Source: Bacteroidota bacterium (GTDB lineage Bacteria; Bacteroidota; Ignavibacteria; Palsa-1295). Taken from it: 64,000 nucleotides of DNA. Under the pieces are notes generated by a model, which saw nothing but the letters and a program-made list of their open reading frames with translations, was not told the DNA's origin and did not search any database. The stretch covers positions 141,667 to 205,666 of the forward strand of contig JAJPIO010000006.1 of NCBI GenBank assembly GCA_021324735.1. The letters are read 5' to 3'. Position numbers and translations under genes: made by a program. Shown one piece after another: positions 16,349-28,584 of this stretch. How positions within the stretch are numbered: position 1 is the stretch's first letter; each line of letters begins with the position of its first letter.

Positions 16349-17358
16349 TAGTAGGTAATGAGTGGCGAAGGTGTGAAACAGAGCACAAAAATAGCGATCG
16401 TAATATATCCAATAATTTTTCGCCTGATGTCAAGCGGGCTTTCATCTTCCGTCGGTGGATGGCGGAATTTAATAATAAAGCTTGTAATGATCGCCCATAA
16501 AAACCACGTCTCTCCTCCGGGTACGGTAATAGAGTGAATCCACTGTGGCGCGTCAGCCCAAAATTTTGTTATGATATCGGGGATCGAAAGCGAAAAGAGG
16601 ATCAAAGCAACAAACTGGCCCAATCTACGATGCAGCACTCGACCGAATAAGGTGTACGTGAGATGACCACCATCAAGTTGGCCGATGGGAAGTAAATTAA
16701 GGGCCGTTACGAACAAGCCAAACCACCCGGCGCACAGTAACGGATAATGGTACACTTCGCTCATCGGTGGAATATATCCGTGTGGGTTCGCAAAGAGCTT
16801 TGCCATTAAATTATAAAATATCGTATTACCAAACGCAAGCTCTTCACCTGGATGATACGGGATGTTAGGATACCCTGGGTGGATCTGTTGAAGAAATTCA
16901 ATCCCGGGCAATGTGGCAAAACCAATTGCAAGAGTGATAATACACATAATGAAACCGGCAATAGGTCCGGCTACGCCAATATCGAACATAATTTTGTTCG
17001 AAGGTACGCGCGATCGTGTGCGAATGACCGCTCCCAAAGTCCCAAAGTTTATCGATTGATACACATAACCGGGAAAGGGTATATAAAACGGCAATGTAGC
17101 ATCAACTTTATGAATACGAGCGGCAATAAAATGTCCGAACTCGTGCGCAGTCAGGAAAAGAATAATAAACGACGCATACTCAAATCCATAGTGCAGGTTA
17201 CGAAGGTCGCTTATGTCACCGGTCCCACGCCACATTTCGCCGGCGACCGTTGTAGTGAAATAGGTTGTGAGGAATAGCACAATATGCAGCCACAAGCGCT
17301 GCCTACCTAACGCCCGGTCGAACCATGAGCGGATAGACTCTGTAGGGTTATCGGTCAT
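16348..17358 (-). CDS. Site-2 protease family (M50) membrane metalloprotease
   Basis: 336 residues and about six to seven hydrophobic segments. The zinc motif HEFGH (His72, Glu73, His76) lies in a membrane helix. The third ligand is in NLLPIGQLDGGH (Asp229), the NxxPxxxLDGG motif of site-2 proteases. No PDZ domain is evident, unlike RseP. Substrates are unknown; the family cleaves transmembrane regulators or signal-peptide remnants. It is embedded in a glycosyltransferase operon, directly ahead of GT39, so it may act in envelope regulation, but that is inference. Confidence 0.88.
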   Translation of the reverse strand: MTDNPTESIRSWFDRALGRQRLWLHIVLFLTTYFTTTVAGEMWRGTGDISDLRNLHYGFEYASFIILFLTAHEFGHFIAARIHKVDATLPFYIPFPGYVYQSINFGTLGAVIRTRSRVPSNKIMFDIGVAGPIAGFIMCIITLAIGFATLPGIEFLQQIHPGYPNIPYHPGEELAFGNTIFYNLMAKLFANPHGYIPPMSEVYHYPLLCAGWFGLFVTALNLLPIGQLDGGHLTYTLFGRVLHRRLGQFVALILFSLSIPDIITKFWADAPQWIHSITVPGGETWFLWAIITSFIIKFRHPPTEDESPLDIRRKIIGYITIAIFVLCFTPSPLITY

Positions 17359-17366
17359 GAGAAGAA

Positions 17367-18233
17367 TTAGAGTCCGCGGACATCCATTTGAATGTTGATC
17401 GAACCGCGCTTAGCGCCGGCATCCGTGCCGGCCCAGGAGGCGCCATATTGGTAATAAAGTTGGAGATCGGTTGCGCCTTTAAACGAAGGGGTAAGGTTAG
17501 TACGTTCGAATCGAACTCCGGTTGCTATGTTTGGCCACACAGGCCCATTGCCACTCGATGCAAAAAGATACAGCGCATTCCCACTGTTTTGCCACGGACG
17601 CCATGAAATGCTTGCCGGAATTGCGACCCAAGGCTCGATCTTCGTCACCTGATGAAAATAGCCACGCACTCCAACCGATAATAGTAAAACTGGATTGGAG
17701 AACGGATGAAACTGACGCATTAACTCAATGAACTCGCGACTATAGTGGCTGCTCGACCCTCCGATCACGGTATCCTTTCCATCTACATCGTGCGATGAAA
17801 TATGGCTGATGCGCAATCGCCAGCTGTCGCCATCCAAATGGCCGTCACCATCGGATGCCGTACCGCTTCTATCCAATGTCAGATAGAGTCCAAAAAAGTA
17901 ATCGACGGTCTCAACAGGGAATCGGAAATCGGTCTCTGTTTGAAGACGGCTCCAGGCAAGACCTTCCAGACCTAGATATAGCGCTGAGCTTTGGGATGTA
18001 CCGGGATATATCCACGATTCAATCGGACCTCCAAATCCTACCTGCAGCCAGAGTGGTCTATCCTGTAATTCTTTGACAACACCAAATTTGTTAGGCTCTA
18101 AAAATAGAGCAGGCTCCTCTTTCCAATGATACGGCTCCGGTGCTATCACTTGTGCAACCGTAGAAGAAGCTGCTATAATAAAAGTGGCAAGAGCTAAAAC
18201 GAAACTCAGTGCCGATAAACTCTTCCCTTCCAC
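17367..18233 (-). CDS. Outer-membrane beta-barrel-like protein (resembles DUF1207)
   Basis: 288 residues from a GTG at 18233, placed there because a signal peptide follows immediately (KSLSALSFVLALATFIIAAS, cut near VAQ). A longer frame to 18377 would lie wholly inside the GT2 gene. The mature part is rich in alternating strands, with ISHISSHDVDG, GSSSHYSREFIELM and a closing strand ending MDVRGL, like DUF1207 proteins of the outer membrane. Function unknown; possibly a barrel linked to the locus's glycan. It overlaps the GT2 end by 28 bases and is 8 bases from the M50 gene. Confidence 0.62.
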   Translation of the reverse strand: MEGKSLSALSFVLALATFIIAASSTVAQVIAPEPYHWKEEPALFLEPNKFGVVKELQDRPLWLQVGFGGPIESWIYPGTSQSSALYLGLEGLAWSRLQTETDFRFPVETVDYFFGLYLTLDRSGTASDGDGHLDGDSWRLRISHISSHDVDGKDTVIGGSSSHYSREFIELMRQFHPFSNPVLLLSVGVRGYFHQVTKIEPWVAIPASISWRPWQNSGNALYLFASSGNGPVWPNIATGVRFERTNLTPSFKGATDLQLYYQYGASWAGTDAGAKRGSINIQMDVRGL

Positions 18234-19366
18234 TTCACATTCTTTTGAGCGATCATCACGGGCATCGAGAAGACGAAGAGCGCTTGGTAGATCTCGTAAA
18301 TAGGAAAATATTTTAGCAGCACATTCATGCGCGTGCGGGCGAGAACCGGAAGTATGACTAAAAGATCGGCCGACCATTTAATAGCGATGACTAATAACGC
18401 AGCAGCGAGTGGTAACACAAAAAGGGCAGCTATCATGGCAAGATTGCTTAGCAATCCTATAAACACTATAAAATATCCTAACGCCTTTAGTCCTTGCCCC
18501 CCTTTCACCCATCGGTGTTTTTGCCGCCACCACGCACGAAAGTTCGGACACGGCTCGCTCATTACCGTAAGGTCCGGGTGAACGGGGAATTTCACCTTCC
18601 ATGGCTCTTTCTTCCAAATAGCCTGGAAGAGTGCGAAATCTTCAGTAATGCTAAATGGGATCTCACGGTAGCCGCCTACATTCTCATACGCAGCCTTACG
18701 AACGGAAATATTATTGCCAATAACACTTAATGGTACATTCAAATTAGCGCTCGCTAAGGAAACTCCGAGCCCATACGACCAGTCGATCGATTGCACGCCA
18801 TCTAAAAAATACTTCCGGTCGAGCAGCGTAACGCTGGCCACCATGCCAGTATTCTTTTCGTAATAGTTAAGATATTCGCGAACCCAGTTCGGCTTCACAT
18901 GTGAATCCGCATCGGTGATCATCACAAATTCTCCGCGAGCAGCATCCATCCCTTGTGTAAGGGCATTTACTTTACCCCGTAAATGCAGTACTTCCTCACC
19001 CGTCCGGAGAACGGTGAGGTTTGGCATTCGTTGTTTCCAGGTTTGAAGGATTTCCGGAGTTCGATCCGTCGATTTATCGTCGACAATAAGGACTTCGAGA
19101 CGGTCTTTGGGATAATTGATTGCTTCGAGCGATCTCAGGCATTTCTCGATATTCCGTTCTTCATCCCGTGCACAAACCAATACGGTACAGAATGGCAAGG
19201 AGCCATCGGTAGAATCCCCTTTTTTTGATTCGTCTGAAAGTGAAAGATCGCCTCCCGGATCGCGGGCACCCCGAAAGACACCAGCCGCATAAACTGCATG
19301 CTCGATAAAATAGACGAGAACTATCAGGAGGAAAATAAAGGAGAGCTCGTATGGCGTCACCAGCAA
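18206..19366 (-). CDS. Membrane-anchored glycosyltransferase family 2
   Basis: 386 residues. There is one N-terminal helix (about 8-30), the GT-A catalytic domain and two or more C-terminal helices. Catalytic marks are VLVCARDEERNI, VDDKSTDRTPE (96-101, UDP-sugar binding), TDADSHVKPNW (DXD at 152-155) and QKHRWVKGG, the QxxRW-like acceptor motif of processive and related GT2 enzymes. The start is TTG 19366 or GTG 19360, both weak. It is the first gene of the reverse glycan operon. A processive polysaccharide synthase or a lipid-linked sugar transferase would both fit. Confidence 0.84.
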   Translation of the reverse strand: MLVTPYELSFIFLLIVLVYFIEHAVYAAGVFRGARDPGGDLSLSDESKKGDSTDGSLPFCTVLVCARDEERNIEKCLRSLEAINYPKDRLEVLIVDDKSTDRTPEILQTWKQRMPNLTVLRTGEEVLHLRGKVNALTQGMDAARGEFVMITDADSHVKPNWVREYLNYYEKNTGMVASVTLLDRKYFLDGVQSIDWSYGLGVSLASANLNVPLSVIGNNISVRKAAYENVGGYREIPFSITEDFALFQAIWKKEPWKVKFPVHPDLTVMSEPCPNFRAWWRQKHRWVKGGQGLKALGYFIVFIGLLSNLAMIAALFVLPLAAALLVIAIKWSADLLVILPVLARTRMNVLLKYFPIYEIYQALFVFSMPVMIAQKNVKWKGRVYRH

Positions 19367-19456
19367 ATGTAAGAAGTAAGAAGTATGGAATAAAAAGCGT
19401 TCAGGAAAAGAAGTTTCTTGAGTTTGATCGCTTCCTTACAATTTTGACACCTTAAC

Positions 19457-20143
19457 TTATTGCCACTCCGTCACCTGCGCGTGAAAATCGAGCAACACTT
19501 CATTGGGATTGGAAGTATGGAGTTGCATCACGATCTTATCGTCGACTTGAAGCGGGCCAGTGCCCTTTGGCGTTCCGGTAAATAAAAGGTCTCCCGCACG
19601 CACCGAACAGAAGCGAGAAATATATGGTACTAACATCTCCGGCGAAAAGATCATCTGATTGGTCGAAGCTCGTTGACGAAGCTCTTCATTGACCCACAGC
19701 GAAAAACAGATTTCCTCGAATGGCGGTGCGGATTCGAATGGGATAAAATGGCTGACCTGGGCTGCCCCGTCAAACCCCTTGGACATAGTCCATGGAAGCC
19801 CTTTACGCTTTGCTTCCGTCTGTACATCACGCATGGTAAGATCGAGACCCACAGCATACCCTGCAATTACATCGGCAGGCCCGTAGGCTTTGATATTACG
19901 CCCACCCCCGCGCAACAGAATAACCAATTCCCCTTCGAAATGAAGGTCCGTTGTCGCAGGAGGATATTCGATGATGTTGTATGAGCCGTGGCGTAGAGCA
20001 TTCTGGGGTTTGACGAAGACAATAGGATCCTGCGGCACTTCATTGCCAAGCTCTTCCGCATGTTCGACATAATTCCGCCCGGCGCAGAAGACGGTCCCTA
20101 CTTCATATTCCTCTTCGCTGTAGCCATCAAAAATGAGCTGCAT
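19457..20143 (-). CDS. Fumarylacetoacetate hydrolase family protein
   Basis: 228 residues, a minimal FAH domain. Visible motifs: FCAGRNYVEHAEELGNE, FVKPQNALRHG, the metal ligands in DLHFEGELVILL and AGYAVGLDLTMRDVQ, KGFDGAAQVSHFIP, and the closing GDLLFTGTPKGTGPL. The family cleaves C-C bonds or decarboxylates/tautomerises acylpyruvates and related 2-oxo acids using Mg2+. This short form is usually acylpyruvase or oxaloacetate decarboxylase/tautomerase-like; the exact substrate is not decidable here. It is divergent from transketolase. Confidence 0.86.
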   Translation of the reverse strand: MQLIFDGYSEEEYEVGTVFCAGRNYVEHAEELGNEVPQDPIVFVKPQNALRHGSYNIIEYPPATTDLHFEGELVILLRGGGRNIKAYGPADVIAGYAVGLDLTMRDVQTEAKRKGLPWTMSKGFDGAAQVSHFIPFESAPPFEEICFSLWVNEELRQRASTNQMIFSPEMLVPYISRFCSVRAGDLLFTGTPKGTGPLQVDDKIVMQLHTSNPNEVLLDFHAQVTEWQ

Positions 20144-20315
20144 AGGTTATCACCGGAGTTTGTGATCTTAGATACAGGGTTTACGCAACCAAAACGCCTG
20201 CAAGTAGCACTGCAATATAACACCTCGTCCGCGCAAAAGGATGAATCATGAAAAGAATACAGGGTTCTATAATAGATGAGTATTCAAATAGCGCGTAATT
20301 TGAATTTTCTCTCCG

Positions 20316-20323
20316 TATTTTTG
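20316..20323 (+). promoter_or_regulatory. Candidate -7 box (TATTTTTG) just before tkt
   Basis: An exact TANNTTTG match only 4 bases before the transketolase ATG, which would make the transcript leaderless. No good -33 element is seen. Confidence 0.25.
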
Positions 20324-20327
20324 GGAC

Positions 20328-22442
20328 ATGTCAAAAACTCAGCTGAATTCTGTCGATCTCGATCAACTCTGCATTAATACTATTCGATTTCTTGCCGTCG
20401 ATGCAGTCGAGAAAGCAAAGAGCGGCCATCCAGGCGCACCGATGGGCCTGGCACCGATCGCCTATGTGCTTTGGACCAGGCATCTAAATTTCGATCCCAA
20501 AGATCCTAATTGGACGAATCGCGACCGCTTCATCCTCTCGAATGGTCATGCCTCCATGCTGCATTATGCCCTGCTCTATCTTACCGGCTACGATGTATCG
20601 CTCGATGACCTTAAACAATTTCGACAATTCGAGTCGAAGACACCGGGCCACCCGGAACGAGGTGATACACCCGGCATCGAAGTAACCACCGGACCATTGG
20701 GTCAAGGCGTTGGAAATTCTGTCGGCATGGCTATCGCCGAACAATTTTTGCGCAGCACCTTCAATCAGGAGGGACACGACATTGTCGACCATTATACATA
20801 CGTTTTTGCAGGCGATGGCTGCATGGAAGAAGGAATTGCCAGCGAAGCCGCCTCATTGGCCGGCCATTTAGAGCTGGGAAAGCTCATCGCTTTTTATGAT
20901 GACAATGGTATCTCGATCGACGGGGACACGAATATCACCTTTACAGAAGACGTCAATAAGCGATTCGAGGCCTATCATTGGCATGTGCAGGATGTTGCTG
21001 ACCCGAACGATCTGGAAGCCGTAGACCATGCAATTCGCGTAGCGAAGTCGGTAAAGGACAAACCCTCCTTAATCGTATGTCATACGCACATCGGTTATGG
21101 TAGCCCTAATAAGCAGGATACGGGCAAGGCACATGGTAATCCGTTAGGCAAGGACGAAATTAAACTAACAAAACAAAACCTCAACTGGCCACTCGAGCCA
21201 GATTTCTTCGTCCCCAAGGAAGCGCTAAAAGTATTTCGTGATGCAGGTGAACGAGGAACAACGCTCCACGAAAAATGGAACGAGCATTTTGAGAATTACC
21301 AAAAAGAGCATACAGACCTTGCCGAAGCTTTTACCAACGCATTAGAACGCTCGTTACCTAATGGCTGGGATTCTGCTTTACCAATATTTAAACCTTCCGA
21401 TGGCCCCGTTGCTACCCGGAACATTGGTGGTAAAGCGATGAACGTGATCGCACAAAAAATACCGACGATGATCAGCGGTTCGGCTGACCTCAACGAATCA
21501 ACCTTCACAAAACTTGAAGATTGGGATGATTTCGAACCGAGCCCATTAAAACATGGCACATATCATGGCCGAACGATCAATTACGGTGTGCGTGAACATG
21601 CGATGGGAGCAATTATCAACGGAATGGCGGCACATGGCGGTGTTTATCCCAGCGGTTCAACATTCTTCTGCTTCAGCGATTATATGCGACCATCCGTTCG
21701 CTTAAGCGCAGTGATGAACATACCCTCCGTATTTGTATGGACACATGATAGTGTCGCTCTTGGCGAAGATGGTCCCACCCACGAGCCAGTGGAACATCTC
21801 GCCTCTCTTCGTGCAATGCCAAATTTTACGGTCATTCGCCCTGCCGATGCCAACGAGACGGTAGAAGCCTGGCGCTGCATAATGCAGATGACGGGGCCGG
21901 TTGGGCTTGTACTTACCCGGCAAAAACTACCGGTGATCGATCAGGACAAGTATGCGAAAGCAAGCGGATTAGCCAAAGGCGCCTATATCATTTCGGAGTC
22001 AATGAGTACGCCGGAGGTCATACTTATTGCCACCGGCTCAGAAGTGAGCCTCGCCCTTGCAGCGCAATCAATGCTTGAAAAGCGAGGCGTTATGACTCGC
22101 GTGGTCAGTATGCCATCGTGGGAAATATTCGAGCAACAACCACAATATTATCGAGACATGATCCTGCCACCCGATCTGACATGCAGATTATCTATTGAAC
22201 TTGGCTCGTCGTTCGGCTGGGAAAAGTGGGTCGGTACCCAGGGGGCTTCCCTTTCAGTCGATCACTTCGGCGTGTCATCACCGTATGAGAAAATACTCGA
22301 TACGTATGGGTTCACTCCTGAGTACGTCACTCATATAGCAGAACGGCTGCTGAATGATCCAGCAGCCGCTCGTGAAGAGTTACGTGACTTGCAACGCAAA
22401 TATTGGCATGGTGCTCGGCAACATAAGGAAGAAGTTGCCTAA
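20328..22442 (+). CDS. tkt: Transketolase
   Basis: 704 residues, full length. The N-terminal ThDP domain has [53 protein letters not shown] and the GDG-N motif [13 protein letters not shown] to [10 protein letters not shown]. The middle Pyr domain has [11 protein letters not shown] with the catalytic Glu, and [19 protein letters not shown]. Transketolase moves two-carbon ketol units between sugar phosphates in the pentose phosphate and related pathways. It converges on gcvP with 8 bases between the stops. With fructose bisphosphatase at 59.8 kb it covers central sugar-phosphate flow. Confidence 0.96.
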   Translation: MSKTQLNSVDLDQLCINTIRFLAVDAVEKAKSGHPGAPMGLAPIAYVLWTRHLNFDPKDPNWTNRDRFILSNGHASMLHYALLYLTGYDVSLDDLKQFRQFESKTPGHPERGDTPGIEVTTGPLGQGVGNSVGMAIAEQFLRSTFNQEGHDIVDHYTYVFAGDGCMEEGIASEAASLAGHLELGKLIAFYDDNGISIDGDTNITFTEDVNKRFEAYHWHVQDVADPNDLEAVDHAIRVAKSVKDKPSLIVCHTHIGYGSPNKQDTGKAHGNPLGKDEIKLTKQNLNWPLEPDFFVPKEALKVFRDAGERGTTLHEKWNEHFENYQKEHTDLAEAFTNALERSLPNGWDSALPIFKPSDGPVATRNIGGKAMNVIAQKIPTMISGSADLNESTFTKLEDWDDFEPSPLKHGTYHGRTINYGVREHAMGAIINGMAAHGGVYPSGSTFFCFSDYMRPSVRLSAVMNIPSVFVWTHDSVALGEDGPTHEPVEHLASLRAMPNFTVIRPADANETVEAWRCIMQMTGPVGLVLTRQKLPVIDQDKYAKASGLAKGAYIISESMSTPEVILIATGSEVSLALAAQSMLEKRGVMTRVVSMPSWEIFEQQPQYYRDMILPPDLTCRLSIELGSSFGWEKWVGTQGASLSVDHFGVSSPYEKILDTYGFTPEYVTHIAERLLNDPAAAREELRDLQRKYWHGARQHKEEVA

Positions 22443-22450
22443 GACCCAGC

Positions 22451-25372
<2,922 letters not shown>

Positions 25373-25690
25373 GTCTTGGTAAAACCGGAATGTGTGTAGC
25401 CGCTCATTCGATGCGGATCATGGAGCACCGCGGGCGAAAACCGGCACCTTGTACGCAAAAGTGCTATGAAAAGTTTTGAAAATCAAAAAGGCTGAGAATC
25501 GCCTGATTTGACAAGCTTTTATAAGGGGTCGAAACGAATTTCACGCCTCCCGGCTTTTTTGTATTATATTAGTAGTGTCCTCGGGCTTTAGTCCCACTGG
25601 AGAGAAAACGAAGTCGCTAAAGATTTATAAAAAAATTGGATGCAGCCACTTGCATTTTGGTCTTTCGTGTATTAAATTGTAACTATCACT
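25373..25690. other. Gene-free region upstream of gcvP
   Basis: This holds the upstream region of gcvP (reverse strand) and an AT-rich segment (TATTATATTAG at 25562-25572) that could include forward promoter elements. No gene, riboswitch or strong terminator was seen. Confidence 0.35.
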
Positions 25691-25693
25691 AAA

Positions 25694-25985
25694 TATCGGC
25701 AAATGCCGGAAACCAACCCGAATTTGCGGGCTGTTATCCGGGCAACCTGATGAAGCAAAGTTCATCCGGTGTTCTAAAGAATTGACAACTGATTTTATAG
25801 CCAGACTGGCGACCAGACAAGACGCATGAGCTTGAATGGTCACGGTTCGAAGCTAACCTGAGTTGCCCTGCTGACCACAGGGCATATTGAACGAGAGGGG
25901 CGCTTCGGAGGTCGCGTGATGTTTCACTAAAGGGAGGACCAATTCTCTCACCACACACGATGACGCCGAAGCGCTTTTTATTTTA
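25694..25985 (+). ncRNA. Candidate structured noncoding RNA of unknown family
   Basis: No ORF of good quality, but a string of short hairpins reads in one direction. CGGC-AAAT-GCCG is at 25697-25708. CCCG/CGGG surrounds 25720. ACC(T)GATGAA with TTCATC(C)GGT is at 25745-25769. TGCCCTG-CTGACCA-CAGGGCA is at 25864-25884. Last comes a large closing hairpin GCGCTTCGG...CCGAAGCGC (from about 25900 to 25975), followed by TTTTTATTTT like a terminator. Motifs of RNase P, tmRNA and SRP RNA are absent. 6S RNA cannot be excluded. Boundaries and even existence are uncertain. Confidence 0.35.
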
Positions 25986-26117
25986 AAGTGCTGACTTCTA
26001 AGTATTGAGTGGTTCGAACTCAACGCCTTGCATTAAAGTTATACGGCCCGCTTATCTGGGTTTCCCGATTTATCACTCGGACCAAGCACTCAGCACTTAG
26101 AACTAAGCACTGGCAAT

Positions 26118-26192
<75 letters not shown>

Positions 26193-26229
26193 AGAAAAGA
26201 TCGTTACGATACCCATCGACGATCAATAG

Positions 26230-26257
26230 AAAGGGCAGCGAATTCTCGCTGCCCTTT
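26230..26257. terminator. Terminator between tRNA-Pro and the convergent gene
   Basis: A perfect 12-bp stem (26230-26241 with 26246-26257) with loop ATTC. A short T-rich tail lies on both strands, so it may act both ways. Confidence 0.65.
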
Positions 26258-26302
26258 GTCGTTCTGTCTGGTTCTCAATCTGTTTTATTGCTGCGTTAAA
26301 AC

Positions 26303-26929
26303 TTATTTTGTCGATTGTCGGTCCGGATTTTCCCGATCCTGATCGCTCATAGGAGTATCCGCCGGTTGATCCGTCTTAAAGCCTAACCGCCGTCCGTATG
26401 CATCGTACCATTGGTTTACGGCCGCATAATTATTCAGATTACTCTGCTCGTAGTATGAATAGGAAATATCCGATTGATTGATGAAGTTTGGATCGAGCAC
26501 ATGTAATAAGAGAGCCGTCGAGCGATAGACCTTCCAATGATCGCCGGTTAACGCCGCTTTTGGCTCCTGAAAGGATACGATCCAATCCGCACCGGCATTG
26601 CGAGCAAATTTTTCGAGCGCCGGAACGACGTCTTCTTCGTTTTCAAATTGAAGAGCGATCGTGCCAATTACAATGGCACTGCGCGGCATGATCGAATCCG
26701 GCATCGGCTCATGATAAACAAACTTGATCGTATCGTTCGTCTTCGGAAGGTCGAACGGCGTAAGCCGGTTTACAATGACGGAATCCCGACCACTTGCTTT
26801 CATGACCTGACGAGCGCTATGCGATGGCATCGACTGGAAATACTGTGCGGTACCGATCTCGGGAAGGCATCCGAGGGCGGCCAGAAGGATGGCAAACGAA
26901 GTTAGTGATCTGAACTTAAGAATCTTCAT
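26303..26929 (-). CDS. Exported protein of unknown function
   Basis: 208 residues. The N-terminus is a signal peptide (KFRSLTSFAILLAALGCLPE), cut either near GTAQ or, less likely, as a lipoprotein at Cys21. The middle carries an ADWIVSFQEPKAALTGDHW segment after a helix (EEDVVPALEKFARNAGADW), a pattern resembling small proteins that test a stress-like alpha/beta fold; no family was recognised. The C-terminus is polar (DQDRENPDRQSTK). It stands alone between tRNA-Pro and the hydroxy-acid dehydrogenase. Confidence 0.65.
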   Translation of the reverse strand: MKILKFRSLTSFAILLAALGCLPEIGTAQYFQSMPSHSARQVMKASGRDSVIVNRLTPFDLPKTNDTIKFVYHEPMPDSIMPRSAIVIGTIALQFENEEDVVPALEKFARNAGADWIVSFQEPKAALTGDHWKVYRSTALLLHVLDPNFINQSDISYSYYEQSNLNNYAAVNQWYDAYGRRLGFKTDQPADTPMSDQDRENPDRQSTK

Positions 26930-27151
26930 GGACTTGCGTACTTACCAAATATTATAATCGAATCCTAATTACCTCTGTCTCAAAGGGCAGTCCGTTGATT
27001 CCTTACTTTAATGAAGTATCGTTAAAACATTGGCCTTTAATGTATTAGATGATGGCCAACTGACAGGATACGGTCAACTTGCGGGCCAGTGGGACGTGGT
27101 GGGAAATGCTGACTAGGAATCAAGCAAAACAGGATTAATAGGCCAATATCT

Positions 27152-28315
27152 TTAATGAGAGAAAGTAGGCAGGGACTGTCTACTTTCGACCATAAGGCCG
27201 GCCGGCAGCTGCTTTATATCCCGGACGCCGCATAATGCCATATTCTGGTCAAGCTCGGTGCGGATAATATCCAGGGCCTTAAGGACCCCTTTCCTGCCCA
27301 TCGCTGCAAGACCATACAAATACGCCCGCCCAATAAGGCAACCATCAGCCCCGCGCGCCAGCATTTTCAGGACATCAATTCCCGATCGAATTCCACTATC
27401 AACGAACACGAATCCTTTTCCAGCTACGGCATCAACGATAGTCGGCAAGACTGAGATCGTGGAGACTGCTCCATCAACCTGCCGACCACCATGATTAGAG
27501 ACAATTACCCCGTCGGCGCCATGCTCTATACACTGACGCGCCTCTTCAGCATTTAGCACACCCTTGATAAGCAGCGTTCGGGGCCAAACGCTCCGCGCCC
27601 ATTCTATATCTTTCAGCGACAGCGTCGGATCGAATTGCCGTTCCAGCCACTTCGTGATCTTCGAAATACTTTTCGCGTCCTTTACCAGACCGATAAGATT
27701 GCCAAACGTCCTACGCTTACTGCGGATCATCGAGAAAAGCCAGCGAGGATGGGTAAGCGCATCCATAATATTGGGTAGATTGAATTTCGGTGGCGCCTCG
27801 AGGCCATGCTTCTGTTCGCCATGGCGTTGGCTCCGAACATGAAGGTCCATACTTACTACCAGTGCGGAGCAATTGGCAGCATAGGCGCGCTCTACAAGCG
27901 CTTCCGTGACACGCTTCTCTTTCATCATGTAGAGCTGAAACCAGAACGGCCAGCGAGTTGCCTTTGCCACATCCTCGATCGTTGCGATGGAAAGCGTGCT
28001 CAGGCAGAATGGTACTCCTGCATCTTTCGCCGCAATCGCTGCTTCGACTTCTCCATTCGGATACGTCAGCCCACACGCGCCTACCGGTGCCAACGCGATA
28101 GGCATGGAGGCATGCGTCCCTGCCATATCACACACTAATGACCGCTCGGAAACATCATTCAATATTCGAGGTACGAGGGAAAATGCTTTGAGATCATCCC
28201 GGTTACGGCGGAGCGTTTCTTCTTCATAGCCGCCATTTTCCACATACGTTGAGACGATTTTCGGCAAACGTTTTCTTGCCAACCGCTCGAGATCCCGAAT
28301 GTCAGTGATGACCAT
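27152..28315 (-). CDS. FMN-dependent alpha-hydroxy-acid dehydrogenase (LldD-like)
   Basis: 387 residues from ATG 28315 (a TTG at 28324 is possible). A TIM-barrel flavoprotein of the L-lactate dehydrogenase/glycolate oxidase family. It has YVENGGYEEETLRRN, MPIALAPVGACGL, the FMN/substrate region WFQLYMMKEKR, the catalytic His/Arg in VSNHGGRQVDGA, VFVDSGIRSGIDVLKML and IGRAYLYGLAA. It oxidises a 2-hydroxy acid, probably L-lactate, passing electrons to quinone or oxygen. No transmembrane segment and no lactate permease nearby. Substrate is inferred from the family only. Confidence 0.88.
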   Translation of the reverse strand: MVITDIRDLERLARKRLPKIVSTYVENGGYEEETLRRNRDDLKAFSLVPRILNDVSERSLVCDMAGTHASMPIALAPVGACGLTYPNGEVEAAIAAKDAGVPFCLSTLSIATIEDVAKATRWPFWFQLYMMKEKRVTEALVERAYAANCSALVVSMDLHVRSQRHGEQKHGLEAPPKFNLPNIMDALTHPRWLFSMIRSKRRTFGNLIGLVKDAKSISKITKWLERQFDPTLSLKDIEWARSVWPRTLLIKGVLNAEEARQCIEHGADGVIVSNHGGRQVDGAVSTISVLPTIVDAVAGKGFVFVDSGIRSGIDVLKMLARGADGCLIGRAYLYGLAAMGRKGVLKALDIIRTELDQNMALCGVRDIKQLPAGLMVESRQSLPTFSH

Positions 28316-28463
28316 AATCGTCAATCACTGCGAAATCCCTGCCAAGGCTCTCCAAACCCTGCTTTTTGAGCTAAATTAAGCGATTTTAGCAGAGCTTCCT
28401 AACTTGCCTCACAGCCTCATGGGGAAGGGCACTTCTTACCCCCTGCTTCGGTTGTGGCACGCC

Positions 28464-28496
28464 CTCATAGAAGGTTTTACAGAACCTATCTTTGAG
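28464..28496 (+). promoter_or_regulatory. Leader hairpin upstream of rpsA
   Basis: CTCATAGAAGGTT pairs with AACCTATCTTTGAG around a short loop, one mismatch and one bulge. A second possible stem is at about 28420-28441. The 260-base gap before rpsA has no gene and suits a structured 5' leader. Confidence 0.35.
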
Positions 28497-28584
28497 GCTA
28501 TTTGACGCGGCTTTGAGGACATTACGGGCAGTTCAAGAAGCCGATTTATTTAACCATTTTCCGGCCCGATAACTAACATTTCTA

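Noticed and set aside
25373-25560. Possible glycine riboswitch upstream of gcvP
   Set aside because: The conserved purine-rich core of the glycine aptamer was not found on the gcvP strand.
25694-25985. RNase P, tmRNA or SRP RNA
   Set aside because: The universal sequence blocks (GAGGAAAGTCC, the tmRNA tRNA-like ends and tag ORF, the SRP GGAAGG apical motif) are absent on both strands; left as an unidentified candidate.
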